From: Chromatiales bacterium
GTDB lineage: Bacteria > Pseudomonadota > Gammaproteobacteria > Steroidobacterales > BM003
Reading direction: 5' to 3'
DNA: 48,889 bases
Assembly (NCBI GenBank): GCA_002868855.1
Contig: PKUM01000244.1
Span: 1 to 48,889 of the forward strand
Numbering within the stretch: the first letter of the stretch is position 1; the number at the start of each line of letters is the position of its first letter. A program made the position numbers and the translations under genes. Below, piece by piece: positions 36,025 through 44,398 of the stretch. The notes under the pieces are model-generated. The model was not told the origin of the DNA. It saw nothing but the letters and a program-made list of their open reading frames with translations, and did not search any database.

Positions 36025-36494
36025 ACTGCGGACCGGTCTTCAGTGCTTCCCGCTTTCGCGTCTGCCAGCAACGAGGCAGCTTTTGCCACCGCATCGCGCG
36101 GAATCATAAAGCCTGCCTCGCACTCGGCAAATAACGTGCCGTCATTCGCATCCTCGATTCGTCCCTGCATCGTAATCAGTTGTCCGCGTTGTTGCAGCGC
36201 CCGGCCGACCAGCGCGAGTGTGCCGCCTACCCGGGCCGGTTTCCGGAAACGCAAATCGCAACGCGCCGTGTAGCCGTGCAGTCCTTGCAGGTACAACCAG
36301 TTGGCCATGACATCGTCGAGTGCGGCGAACAGGATTCCACCATGCACCACGGTGTCCCAGCCGGTGTGGTTCTGATCCGGGGTGAACTCGGCGCGGCACA
36401 AACCGTTGACAAGACGAAATTTGATCCCCAGCCCGATTGGGTTGCGGCTGCCGCAGACAAAGCAGTTCTCCGACTCAGCGCCGGGCGTGGTCAC
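36021..36494 (-). CDS. PaaI-like hotdog-fold thioesterase
   Basis: A 157-residue hotdog protein starting CFVCGSRNPIGLGIKF, the Cys-containing N-terminal motif of one PaaI-like group, with the active-site helix HGGILFAALDDVMANW and a final beta-strand CEAGFMI. Such enzymes hydrolyse acyl-CoA thioesters. Its GTG start overlaps the argH stop by 4 nt (GTGA), so it is the seventh and last gene of the arginine operon. A role in DHNA-CoA hydrolysis for the men pathway is conceivable but unsupported. Confidence 0.85.
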   Translation of the reverse strand: MTTPGAESENCFVCGSRNPIGLGIKFRLVNGLCRAEFTPDQNHTGWDTVVHGGILFAALDDVMANWLYLQGLHGYTARCDLRFRKPARVGGTLALVGRALQQRGQLITMQGRIEDANDGTLFAECEAGFMIPRDAVAKAASLLADAKAGSTEDRSAV

Positions 36495-37807
36495 AAACCT
36501 GCCTCCTTCTGTGCCTGGCGCAGTTGCTCGAGTCTTCCCTGCAGAATCGCCAGTTGCAGATCGCCGGGGGCGCCAGGCGAGACGCGTGCTGCGATGCTGT
36601 CGGCGGCGCTGCGAGCCGCAAGGTCGTCGTATTCCTCGCGAACGCGACGGTAGGCTTCGCGAAACGGAACCCCCGAGGCAGTCATCTCGATCGCCCGGTC
36701 GGTGGCGTGCATCGATGGCTCTGTCGCGGCTTCGAGGCGTTCGGCCACAAATTGCGTTCCGCGTACCAGATCCGGCATCAGCGCCATCGCATCGAGACCA
36801 TGGACCAGCGCGCGAATCAGCGGTCCTTTCGTGTTCTGCAAATCCCGGTGATAGCCGGAGGGCAGGGACAACAGGCTTTGTAGTTCGGTCATGGCGCCCT
36901 GCACTGTGGGATAGCTGGCCCTTAGTAGTTCCACAAGATCGGGATTGCGCTTGTTGGGCATGATTGAAGACCCGGTCGTAAACGCATCCGGCAGGCTGAC
37001 GAAACCGAATTCGGCCGTCGTGAACAGCGAAAGATCCCAGGCATAACGCCGCACATCGAGCAATGCCTGGGCCACCGCGGTCAGTGCCTGTAGTTCGAAT
37101 TTTCCGCGGCTGTTCTGGGCATAGATCGGGTTGAGCTGGATTCGCGAAAACCCGAGCTCGGAGGTGGCATAAGCGCGATCGAGCGGCAGATTGACTCCGA
37201 ATCCCGCAGCGGTGCCAAGTGGGTTGGCGTCGATCCAGCGCGCGCTGCTGAGAGCCAGTTCGCCGTTATCGACAAAACTCTCGGCAAACGCAGCGAACCA
37301 GGTGGCAACCGATGAGACGACCGCGCGCTGCAGATGGGTATAGCCTGGCATCGGTGTATCGCCACATGCATGTGCTTGCTCGAGACAGGCGGCGGCGGTT
37401 TGTTCGCACAAGTCGACGAGCGTCGCGAGGCTGTCGCGCAGCAGTAGTCGGCTGGCGACAAGCACCTGGTCGTTGCGACTGCGTCCCGTATGCACCTTTT
37501 TGCCGACTTCGCCGAGGCGCTCGGTCAACCATGCCTCGATGGCTGAGTGGCCATCCTCGTAGCGCTGATCGAGCACAAAGGTGCCGTCCTGGAATCCCAG
37601 CGCGAGCCGATCGAGTTCCGCGCAAATCGCGTTGGCCTCGGCCTCGCTCAGGACGCCGATTCTTGCCAGCCCGGCGCTGTGCACGCGCGAGGCCCGAATA
37701 TCGTACAGAAAAAGATGACGATCGAGTTCCACGTCGGCGCCGGCCATGAAGCGCATGATCCGTTCGTCGACGTGAGTGCCAGGCTTCTGCCAAAGGAAAT
37801 CAGGCAT
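36491..37807 (-). CDS. argH: Argininosuccinate lyase
   Basis: A 438-residue fumarase/aspartase-superfamily enzyme splitting argininosuccinate into arginine and fumarate, the last step of the pathway. Signatures: HTGRSRNDQ (substrate binding), the TPMPGYTHLQRA segment and GSSIMPNKRNPDLVE with the catalytic serine loop. It begins PDFLWQKPGTHVDERIMRFMAG, a form of N-terminus shared with the Xanthomonas-type clusters. ATG 37807 overlaps the argC stop by 8 nt. It is the sixth gene of the operon. Confidence 0.95.
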   Translation of the reverse strand: MPDFLWQKPGTHVDERIMRFMAGADVELDRHLFLYDIRASRVHSAGLARIGVLSEAEANAICAELDRLALGFQDGTFVLDQRYEDGHSAIEAWLTERLGEVGKKVHTGRSRNDQVLVASRLLLRDSLATLVDLCEQTAAACLEQAHACGDTPMPGYTHLQRAVVSSVATWFAAFAESFVDNGELALSSARWIDANPLGTAAGFGVNLPLDRAYATSELGFSRIQLNPIYAQNSRGKFELQALTAVAQALLDVRRYAWDLSLFTTAEFGFVSLPDAFTTGSSIMPNKRNPDLVELLRASYPTVQGAMTELQSLLSLPSGYHRDLQNTKGPLIRALVHGLDAMALMPDLVRGTQFVAERLEAATEPSMHATDRAIEMTASGVPFREAYRRVREEYDDLAARSAADSIAARVSPGAPGDLQLAILQGRLEQLRQAQKEAGL

Positions 37808-38753
37808 GAGGGATTCCTTCGAGTTCCGCGTAACCACAAGTCAGGTTCAGGTTTTGCAGCGCTTGTGTTGCGGCACCCTTCAACAGATTATCGAGCGTGG
37901 CAAAAGCCACCAGATAACGGCCGGCCGCATCGAGTTGAAAGCCGCCGACACAGGCATGATGGTGCCCCGCATTGGCGGCGACTTCCGGAATTTCCGTCGA
38001 CACTAGCAGCAATGGCACCCCGGCGTAGGCTTCTTCGTATTTCTGTACGATTGCCGCGAGTTCGTAACTGCTGTCGAGTTCCATGCCAACCGTCATCGAA
38101 ATGCCGCGAAAAAAGGCGGCGACATGCGGGGTAAAACGGACCGCGGTCGGCAACTGGAAACTGACTTCGCGTTCATGTAAGTGCCCGATGGGCTGGTAAG
38201 GCATCAGGTTGTCTTGCAGGCGAGCCGGGTCGTTTCGCGGCGATGGTGTCGTGCCTGCGCCACTGTATCCGGAAACGCCAAAACAGTGCGGCGGGCTGGC
38301 GATGATGCCCGCCACCGGTGCGATTGCCAGTTGCATTGCCGTTGCATAGCAACCGGGATTCGCTATCCGGGTTGTTCCTGGCGGAGTAGGGCGCAGTTCG
38401 GGCAAGCCGTAATGCCAGCCCGGGTCGAAGCGGTAGTCTGCGGAGACGTCGACTATCACGGTTTGTGGCCGCCGGGCGGCAATTTCCCCGACCCACGCAT
38501 CCGCCAGACCGTTGGGTAATGCCAGGATACAGGCGTCGGGTTCGCGTTCTGCCACCTGTGCCGCCGTGGCTGCCTCGAAATGCAGACCGTCGGGCGCGCC
38601 GGCGACGTGCCTGGCAACTGCCTCCCCGGCATATTCCCGCGAGCTGACCAGAACCAGATCGAAACCGCGATGGGCGAACAACAGGCGCATTAGCTCCGCG
38701 CCCACATGGCCGCGGGCGCCGATCAGCGCAACGGTTTTCTGCCTTTCGCTCAT
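37800..38753 (-). CDS. argC: N-acetyl-gamma-glutamyl-phosphate reductase
   Basis: A 317-residue NADPH-dependent reductase that makes N-acetylglutamate semialdehyde. The Rossmann start is LIGARGHVGAELMRLL, and the active-site Cys135 is in ANPGCYATAMQLA; SGYSGAGTTP and the HLHEREVSFQL segment are also standard. It follows argB/A by 4 nt and overlaps argH by 8 nt. Together with the fused kinase before it, it carries out the acetylated branch up to acetylglutamate semialdehyde. Confidence 0.95.
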   Translation of the reverse strand: MSERQKTVALIGARGHVGAELMRLLFAHRGFDLVLVSSREYAGEAVARHVAGAPDGLHFEAATAAQVAEREPDACILALPNGLADAWVGEIAARRPQTVIVDVSADYRFDPGWHYGLPELRPTPPGTTRIANPGCYATAMQLAIAPVAGIIASPPHCFGVSGYSGAGTTPSPRNDPARLQDNLMPYQPIGHLHEREVSFQLPTAVRFTPHVAAFFRGISMTVGMELDSSYELAAIVQKYEEAYAGVPLLLVSTEIPEVAANAGHHHACVGGFQLDAAGRYLVAFATLDNLLKGAATQALQNLNLTCGYAELEGIPHA

Positions 38754-38757
38754 AGGG

Positions 38758-40071
38758 TCACCTCAGAGTTGCGCGTGCTCGCATTGCCGTTTCGACACAT
38801 TGGCTGATCTGCCCGAAGTCATCGATACCGCACCAGAACACGTGCCACTCATCGCCCTTGATGCATCCGTCAGCGTGTTGGAAGTAGAAAGTATTGACCG
38901 GATTATTCGGGCGCGCCCGCCAGAAAATGCTGGGATAGTCCTGGCGGAACCGGTTCCATACCGCACGCCCCAGACCCTCACCCTGCGCTTCTTCGGTGAC
39001 CGCAAATTTGTCGAGATAGGCCACTTCTCCGATTCGGGTGATGACTGCGCCGGCCCGGTAGCTGTCGCTGATGTAGACAGCCTCGACGGCGGCGTTTGCG
39101 AAATAGTCCTGACTCAAGGTTTTCTGGAAGCTCGTCTCGAGCAACTGTTTCAGCCGTCCCAGATCGACTTCATCCCAGTTGCGATGCATGTGAATGCTCT
39201 CGCCGAAGCGCACCAGCGTTCCCGAGCCACGGTAGGTAAACAACTCTTTGGCCAGAAGTGTCGGTTTGGTTATTGATATCGAGGTCGACAACGGCAGGTC
39301 TTTCAACAGGTCGTGGATTTGCTCGAGCTTCAGCCGCATACCCGAATGCAGCCAGTCCTGCTCCATCAGCATTTTGTAGTCGGTGCTCAGGTTTATCGAA
39401 GAGATGACGCCACCCTCGCGGTCGAGAATTCCGCCGGTACCAGTCAGAAAAATGATTTTGAACGGCTGAACCGAGCGAACCAGTTCGTTGGTCGCAACAT
39501 CCGCGTTGATGTTCAGTATCTGCCCGTCCGCGGTCTCTCCGAATGGCGATATCACCGGGATGATGTTCGAGCGTAGCGAGGCTCGAACTGCCTCGAGGTG
39601 GACCTGCCGGACCGCGCCGACAAGCCCCAGCCGGTCGCGATCCAGTAATTCCGCCTCGAACACGCCATTGGTGATGGATGTCGCGCGGGTCCCGGTTTCG
39701 CGCAACGCTTCGACCAGGCGCAGATTTTCGCGTTGAAACACCTTTCTCGCGATTTTCAGGACCGCTGGTGGCGTTACCCGCAATCCGTCCGCCCGTTCGG
39801 TTTCAATTCCTTCCGCCTCAAGCGCCAGGTCGAGTTGTGGCCCGCCGCCGTGGACGACGATTGGTGTGAGCCCGACCTGCTGCAGGAATGCGAGCGACGA
39901 ACTGAGTCCGCCAAGCTGCTTGTGCAGCGTTGCGCCGCCGACTTTTACCACGGCAAATTTCTCGCTCTCGATGCTGGAGAACCTGCGCAGGTACTGCTGG
40001 ATTTCCTTTTGGCTGCCGAAGTTGCCAAGAAGTCGAACGATTATTTGTCTGGTTTGCTTATCTGTTGTCAT
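38758..40071 (-). CDS. argB: Bifunctional N-acetylglutamate synthase/kinase (NAGS-K)
   Basis: A 437-residue fusion. Residues about 1-285 form an amino acid kinase domain (VVKVGGATL, VVHGGGPQLD, LNINADVATNELVR, FLTGTGGIL), and about 290-437 form a GNAT acetyltransferase (AYLDKFAVTEEAQGEGLGRAVW, FWRARPNNPVNTFYFQHADG). Such fusions, known from Xanthomonas and resembling vertebrate NAGS, both acetylate glutamate and phosphorylate the product. Ordinary gammaproteobacteria use separate ArgA and ArgB. It overlaps the preceding deacetylase gene by 14 nt. Confidence 0.95.
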   Translation of the reverse strand: MTTDKQTRQIIVRLLGNFGSQKEIQQYLRRFSSIESEKFAVVKVGGATLHKQLGGLSSSLAFLQQVGLTPIVVHGGGPQLDLALEAEGIETERADGLRVTPPAVLKIARKVFQRENLRLVEALRETGTRATSITNGVFEAELLDRDRLGLVGAVRQVHLEAVRASLRSNIIPVISPFGETADGQILNINADVATNELVRSVQPFKIIFLTGTGGILDREGGVISSINLSTDYKMLMEQDWLHSGMRLKLEQIHDLLKDLPLSTSISITKPTLLAKELFTYRGSGTLVRFGESIHMHRNWDEVDLGRLKQLLETSFQKTLSQDYFANAAVEAVYISDSYRAGAVITRIGEVAYLDKFAVTEEAQGEGLGRAVWNRFRQDYPSIFWRARPNNPVNTFYFQHADGCIKGDEWHVFWCGIDDFGQISQCVETAMRARATLR

Positions 40072-41149
40072 GATCGATTAGCCTGATGTAATGCTGTGTG
40101 ACCGCGTCCAGTTGCTCGAGCGCAACCCATTCGTTGGCGCAGTGTGCCTGTTCGATATCGCCCGGCCCGAACACCAGTGCCGCAAGTCCGGCCGCCGAAA
40201 AAAGCGACGCTTCGGTCCAGAAGTTCACTGCATCGGTTGTCGGAAGCGCGTAGTGCTCGGCGAGTCGGTGTGCCGCGCGCTCGCGGTCCACGCCGGGCCC
40301 TGGCAGGGCCGGTCCGACAAATCCCTCTTGCCATCCGGCAACGTGCGCATCGGGCGCGAGTTGCCGTAGTTGTTCCAGCAGCCGCCGTCCGTCCTGGTCC
40401 GGCAATGGTCTTATGCCGAATCGCACTACGGCCTCGGCTGCGATTACGTTGGGTTTTACTCCGCCAGCGATAGTCCCGATGTTAAGCGGGATGCCTTTCA
40501 GCCCTTCGTATTCCCTGTGCTGCCGCTGTTGCGCGAACTCCAGCGCGCGCGTGCCCCAGCGGATGGCGCGGTGGATCGCGTTGTCCTCGAGAGCGCGAGC
40601 GGCTGAAGCGTGCCCCGCAATACCGCCGAAACCGATCGTTGCCGTAGCGATTCCGCGATGGGCCAGTACCGCTTTGGCGCCGGTGGGTTCCGCGACAATA
40701 GCGTTTTTAAAGCCATGGCTGGTGCCGAGGAAGCGGCGGATGCATCGGCTGTTCCCGGCTTCCTCGTCGGACGTGAAAAGCAGGGCAAGCGGCCCCCCTC
40801 GCTGCGCCGCTGCCGAGAGCATGCAAGCCGCCGCCCCCTTTATGTCGCAGGCACCGAGTCCGTATGCCCGATCCGGGGTGACCCGCAGTGCCAACGGATC
40901 ATCGCGCCAGCCGTCGGCGGCCGGAACCGTATCGACATGGAAATTGAAGACCGTGTCAGGCGAGCCGCGCGAGGCCAGCAGGCTGATACACCCATCGCCG
41001 TGATCCTCGCTGTGAAAATCGAATCCGCTCAGATTGTCACGCAGGTATGCGAAAAGGCCGCCCTCGTCGATGGAACGCGGCGGATTCCGCGTGTCGAATC
41101 CGACCAGAGCCTCGAGATGGTCGATGGTCTGCCGTTGCAGTTTGTTCAT
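40058..41149 (-). CDS. argE': N-acetyl-L-citrulline deacetylase (ArgE'-like M20 hydrolase)
   Basis: A 363-residue M20 metallohydrolase. Metal ligands are visible in [31 protein letters not shown] (catalytic Glu-Glu) and [15 protein letters not shown]. In Xanthomonas the gene in this position removes acetyl from N-acetylcitrulline, not acetylornithine. The neighbouring acetylornithine transcarbamylase makes that assignment likely here, although the M20 sequence alone would read as acetylornithine deacetylase or DapE-like. ATG 41149 overlaps the argG stop by 4 nt (ATGA). Confidence 0.9.
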   Translation of the reverse strand: MNKLQRQTIDHLEALVGFDTRNPPRSIDEGGLFAYLRDNLSGFDFHSEDHGDGCISLLASRGSPDTVFNFHVDTVPAADGWRDDPLALRVTPDRAYGLGACDIKGAAACMLSAAAQRGGPLALLFTSDEEAGNSRCIRRFLGTSHGFKNAIVAEPTGAKAVLAHRGIATATIGFGGIAGHASAARALEDNAIHRAIRWGTRALEFAQQRQHREYEGLKGIPLNIGTIAGGVKPNVIAAEAVVRFGIRPLPDQDGRRLLEQLRQLAPDAHVAGWQEGFVGPALPGPGVDRERAAHRLAEHYALPTTDAVNFWTEASLFSAAGLAALVFGPGDIEQAHCANEWVALEQLDAVTQHYIRLIDHDNR

Positions 41150-42363
41150 CTGTTCGGATTGTCCCCGGGTTGCGGATTCACGGCTGTCCACAGCGAGGAA
41201 CTCTGGCCGAATAACTTGATGAACCCTTCGGCCTCGGTAACCGACCAGTCAGCCGATTGCGCGTAGGTCGCCCCGGCGGAACGCAGAATATGCGGCGAAT
41301 CGATAGCCACCGCATCGACGCTGCCGCCGGTGGACTGTAGCGTAACCTCGCCGTTGACCACGCGCTGCGACGATGACAGGTACGCTTCCAGATCAGTTTT
41401 CAGCGGTTCGTAGAAAAATCCCTGATACAGCAATTCGACCCATTTCATCGCCGCAATCGGTTTGAACCCGTTCTGGTGGCGCGTCGAAACCGCTTCCTCG
41501 AGCGCGCGATGAGCGACGTGTAATGCTGTCAGCGCGGGAGCTTCAAATACGATCCGGCCTTTCAGCCCGATGACTGTATCGCCGGTGTACATGCCACGGC
41601 CCACGCCGTATGCGCCGAAGCGCTTGTTCAACACGGCGAGAATCTGCGGCCCCCCGAGTGTCTCCCCGTCTACGGAAACCGGCACGCCCTGTTTGAAACC
41701 GATTCGAACCTGCAATGGCTCGTCGGGCCATTGCGCCGCCGGACTCGTCAGTTGCCATGTGGCCGGGCCAGGCGTCTCCCATCGATCCACTTCCGAGCCC
41801 GATATTGTCACGCCCAGCAGATTTTCGTTCATCGTGTAGGTAGAGGTCTTGGCGCGAACGGAATACCCGTTTTTTTCCAGGTACGACTGCTCGTAGTCCC
41901 GGACATTGCTCTCCAGTTGCTGGATTTCGCGAATCGGAGCGATGATGTTGTAGTCCCCGAGTCCGCGCACGGTCAGATCGAACCGTACCTGGTCGTTACC
42001 CATCCCGGTGCAGCCATGGGCGAAATTTCGTGTACCGAGCTGGTCACATAGCTGCAGTGCTTTTTTCACTATCACATAACGATCGGAGCACAGGAGCGGG
42101 TACTGGTGCTGGTAAAAACAGCCACCCCAGAGCATTGGCAATACCACCTCGTCCCATACCTCGGCACCCGCATCGGCAACCTCGTGACGAAACGCTCCGA
42201 GTTCGTTCGCGCGGGCAGCGATATATGCGCGCTCCTTGGCCGTGACGCCGCCGGTATCGACAAACAACGTTGTAACCCGATAACCCTGTTCGGTCAGCCA
42301 CGGTACGCAGAAACTGGTGTCCAGACCGCCGGAGAATGCGAGCACGACCTGTTTATTACTCAT
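41146..42363 (-). CDS. argG: Argininosuccinate synthase
   Basis: A 405-residue ATP-dependent ligase joining citrulline and aspartate. The P-type ATP loop is SGGLDTS (10-16); [16 protein letters not shown] and [16 protein letters not shown] are family hallmarks. It lies 18 nt downstream of the transcarbamylase gene, and its stop is inside the start of the deacetylase gene. In this acetylated pathway argininosuccinate synthase acts after citrulline has been deacetylated. Confidence 0.96.
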   Translation of the reverse strand: MSNKQVVLAFSGGLDTSFCVPWLTEQGYRVTTLFVDTGGVTAKERAYIAARANELGAFRHEVADAGAEVWDEVVLPMLWGGCFYQHQYPLLCSDRYVIVKKALQLCDQLGTRNFAHGCTGMGNDQVRFDLTVRGLGDYNIIAPIREIQQLESNVRDYEQSYLEKNGYSVRAKTSTYTMNENLLGVTISGSEVDRWETPGPATWQLTSPAAQWPDEPLQVRIGFKQGVPVSVDGETLGGPQILAVLNKRFGAYGVGRGMYTGDTVIGLKGRIVFEAPALTALHVAHRALEEAVSTRHQNGFKPIAAMKWVELLYQGFFYEPLKTDLEAYLSSSQRVVNGEVTLQSTGGSVDAVAIDSPHILRSAGATYAQSADWSVTEAEGFIKLFGQSSSLWTAVNPQPGDNPNR

Positions 42364-42381
42364 CTTTTTACCTTCGTCGGA

Positions 42382-43392
42382 TTAATTCGAGGGCGCCTGG
42401 CCGACCAGCGTCGCCATGAGGGCCTTCTGTACATGAAGCCGGTTCTCGGCTTCGTCGATGGCGATGCAGTAGTCTGCATCCATGACCCCATCGGTGACCT
42501 TCACGTTGCGCCGGCATGGCAGGCAATGGCTGAAGCGGGCATTGTTTGTGAGGTCCATTTTCCGCTCATCGACAATGAAATGGCGATGACGGTCGCGGAT
42601 CGGTTGCTCCTGGTCCCAGCGGCCGAAAAACGGCAAGGCGCCCCAGCTTTTTGCATAAACGAAGTCGGCGCCGGTATAAGCCGACTCGATGTCGTGGCTC
42701 AACGATACACTGCCGCCCGCGGCAGTTGCGTTTGCCTCCGCGGCCTGGATGTATCGTGGATCGAGGATATAGTCGGTGTTGGGGCATAGCAACGTGACGT
42801 CGAAGCCGAATTTGCTGGCAATCAGCAAGGCGGAATTGGCTACCGCGGTGTTGAGCGGGCGTGGATGGTAGGTCCAGGTAAGCACGAACTTGCGACCCGC
42901 CGCGGCGCCGAGATGCTCCTGTAAGGTCAGCATCAGCGCAAGTTCCTGGCACGGATGGGTAATTGTCTCCATGTTGATGACCGGGACCTCGGCGTGCTCG
43001 GCGAAGGCGCGGATCAGTCGATCCTCGCGATCTATCGACCAGTCCTGAAATTTGGGGAACGCCCGGATTGCGATCAGATCGCAGTACCTCGACAGCACCC
43101 TGGCCGCCTCGCGCACATGCTCCTCGGCCTCACCGTCCATAATTGCGCCGGTTTCGAACTCCAGTGGCCAGGCATCCCGCCCCGGTGCCAGCACTATCGC
43201 GTGCCCGCCAAGCTGGCGGGCGCCGATTTCGAACGATGACCGGGTCCGCAACGAGGGGTTGAAGAACATTAGCGCAATTGTCTTTCCGGCGAGGGCACTG
43301 CTGACCCTCCCGCTTTTGAGCGCGGCGGCATCGTCGAGCATTTGTTGCAGCTCGTCGCGACTCCAGTCCTCTGTGGTCAGGAAATGTCTCAC
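42382..43392 (-). CDS. argF': N-acetyl-L-ornithine carbamoyltransferase (AOTCase)
   Basis: A 336-residue transcarbamylase resembling the Xanthomonas AOTCase rather than ornithine transcarbamylase: FFNPSLRTRSSFE (carbamoyl phosphate site), GRDAWPLEF, IMDGEAEEH, NMETITHPCQE, TWTYHPRPLNT and FSHCLPCRRNVK. The residue that discriminates acetyl from succinyl substrates, Glu92 in X. campestris, is kept (Glu90 in IMDGEAEEH), so the substrate should be N-acetylornithine. GTG 43392 is chosen because AGAGGG lies 8 nt upstream and the N-terminus then aligns with the Xanthomonas protein (RHFLTTEDW); ATG 43419 is an alternative with a poor ribosome site. First structural gene of the operon. Confidence 0.94.
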   Translation of the reverse strand: MRHFLTTEDWSRDELQQMLDDAAALKSGRVSSALAGKTIALMFFNPSLRTRSSFEIGARQLGGHAIVLAPGRDAWPLEFETGAIMDGEAEEHVREAARVLSRYCDLIAIRAFPKFQDWSIDREDRLIRAFAEHAEVPVINMETITHPCQELALMLTLQEHLGAAAGRKFVLTWTYHPRPLNTAVANSALLIASKFGFDVTLLCPNTDYILDPRYIQAAEANATAAGGSVSLSHDIESAYTGADFVYAKSWGALPFFGRWDQEQPIRDRHRHFIVDERKMDLTNNARFSHCLPCRRNVKVTDGVMDADYCIAIDEAENRLHVQKALMATLVGQAPSN

Positions 43393-43432
43393 GCCAATCG
43401 CCCTCTTATCTGGTTTCATGCTTCTTAAAACG

Positions 43433-43459
43433 AAAAAACCCAGCCTGTCGGGCCGGGTT
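43433..43459 (-). terminator. Intrinsic terminator (attenuator) in the arg operon leader
   Basis: On the minus strand AACCCGGCC (43459-43451), loop CGACA, and GGCTGGGTT form a 9-bp stem with one G-U pair, followed by a T-run ending at 43433. It lies upstream of argF' and downstream of the Arg leader peptide, with no upstream gene on this strand to terminate. That placement marks it as an attenuator of the arginine operon. Confidence 0.85.
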
Positions 43460-43498
43460 GTCGGATATTTCTCAGGTGTTCCGTACGCGACCCAGCCT
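43451..43498 (-). promoter_or_regulatory. Antiterminator alternative to the arg attenuator
   Basis: AGGCTGGGT at 43498-43490 is identical to the terminator's 3' arm (43446-43438) and can pair with the same ACCCGGCC segment (43458-43451) in 8 pairs including one G-U. CGG/CCG inside the loop can extend it. Because both structures need the same middle segment, they exclude each other. In addition, CGAC, GCC and AGG in the Arg codons (from 43520) can pair with CCT, GGC and GTCG (to 43488), giving a protector hairpin when no ribosome is present. Confidence 0.8.
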
Positions 43499-43502
43499 CA
43501 GG

Positions 43503-43568
43503 TTATTCCCTGCGGCGTCGGCGAAGTGTCTTGCCGGAACAAATAGGTTGTAGTATTGCGGCGCTCAT
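43503..43568 (-). CDS. Arginine leader peptide of the arg operon attenuator
   Basis: A 21-residue reading frame (MSAAIL...GKTLRRRRRE) with five consecutive Arg codons, CGC CGA CGC CGC AGG (43523-43509), then GAA and TAA. The antiterminator arm begins 5 nt after the stop. A ribosome waiting for charged Arg-tRNA at the first Arg codons would leave that arm free (antitermination). A ribosome reaching the stop would cover it, letting the terminator form. No strong ribosome site is visible before the ATG; a short frame upstream (43622-43569) stops directly against this ATG and may deliver ribosomes by coupling. The peptide itself probably has no other function. Confidence 0.82.
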   Translation of the reverse strand: MSAAILQPICSGKTLRRRRRE

Positions 43569-43609
43569 TCAGGTGCGTGACCGTATTTCGATGCTGTGCG
43601 GCTGCGCGT

Positions 43610-43639
43610 TAGTTAACACCATGCCCGCTGGGCACGCAA
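43610..43639 (-). promoter_or_regulatory. Candidate promoter of the arg operon
   Basis: On the minus strand TTGCGT (43639-43634) and TAACTA (43615-43610) are 18 nt apart, predicting transcription from about 43603, some 35 nt before the Arg leader peptide. The -10 match is weak; the position is the main support. Confidence 0.4.
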
Positions 43640-43663
43640 GCCCGGATTTCCGCAGAGGGTTCG

Positions 43664-44317
43664 ATGCAAATGACGGCAGTTATATTCGATCTCGACGGAA
43701 CCCTGCTCGACACTCTCGAGGATATCGCCGTCAGCGCCAACTCCGTGCTGCGCTCGCTGGATTACGAGGGCCATTCGGTGGCCGCGTTCAGGTCGTTCAT
43801 TGGCTCGGGCGTGGATGTGCTTTTCGAGCGTGCATTACCGCCTGCTGCCGCGGCCGACCGCCGCCTGATCGATCTGGCGGTCGAGCGTTTCCGCGTGGTG
43901 TACGCCGATGGCTGGCATATCAACAGCCGACCGTATGCCGGCATTGCCGCGCTTCTGGACAAGCTATGTGAGCGCGATGTGGCGTTGGCGGTGCTGACTA
44001 ACAAGCCGCACGAATTCGCCGTACAGTGCGTCGCCCACCTGCTGGGCGACTGGCATTTCGAAATCGTACTCGGGCACGACGCCGCATTGCCGGCAAAGCC
44101 CGATCCACAGGGTGCGCTGCGCATAGCGGCGACGCTGGGGATCGAACCGGCGACCATCAGGTTCGTCGGCGACTCGGGTATCGATATGGAAACGGCGCGG
44201 GCGGCGGGAATGCAAGGCGTTGGTGTAACGTGGGGTTTCCGCCCAGAGTCAGAGCTGCGTAGAAGCGGAGCAACCTGGCTTATCGACCGGCCCGAGCAAC
44301 TTCTGGCGCTACTTTAA
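43664..44317 (+). CDS. gph: Phosphoglycolate phosphatase (HAD family)
   Basis: A 217-residue HAD hydrolase. Motif I is IFDLDGTLLDTLEDI with nucleophile Asp9 and Asp11; motif II is LAVLTNKPHEF; motif III/IV region is PAKPDPQGAL and FVGDSGIDMETARAAGM. It has the alpha-helical cap of the Gph subfamily, which removes 2-phosphoglycolate made by DNA repair or Rubisco. Other small phosphoesters are possible substrates. ATG 43664 (MQMTAVIF) or ATG 43670 may be the start. It is divergent from the arginine leader. Confidence 0.9.
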   Translation: MQMTAVIFDLDGTLLDTLEDIAVSANSVLRSLDYEGHSVAAFRSFIGSGVDVLFERALPPAAAADRRLIDLAVERFRVVYADGWHINSRPYAGIAALLDKLCERDVALAVLTNKPHEFAVQCVAHLLGDWHFEIVLGHDAALPAKPDPQGALRIAATLGIEPATIRFVGDSGIDMETARAAGMQGVGVTWGFRPESELRRSGATWLIDRPEQLLALL

Positions 44318-44398
44318 GCGCCCGGGTTTTCGGCGCGGCGTACTCAGGCCCGAATGCTCCCCTCGGCGGTGCTACAATGCCGCGCGCGGAATGACAGC

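Noticed and set aside
43451-43520. Part of the arg leader resembling a TPP riboswitch (CTGAGAAATA)
   Set aside because: Only this short string matches. The second TPP-binding arm is absent and the downstream genes are arginine genes, while the attenuator explains the structure.
43569-43622. The upstream 17-codon frame (ending IRSRT) as the arginine sensor
   Set aside because: It has only two separated Arg codons and ends more than 70 nt before the antiterminator arm, too far for ribosome masking. The following frame with five Arg codons fits much better.
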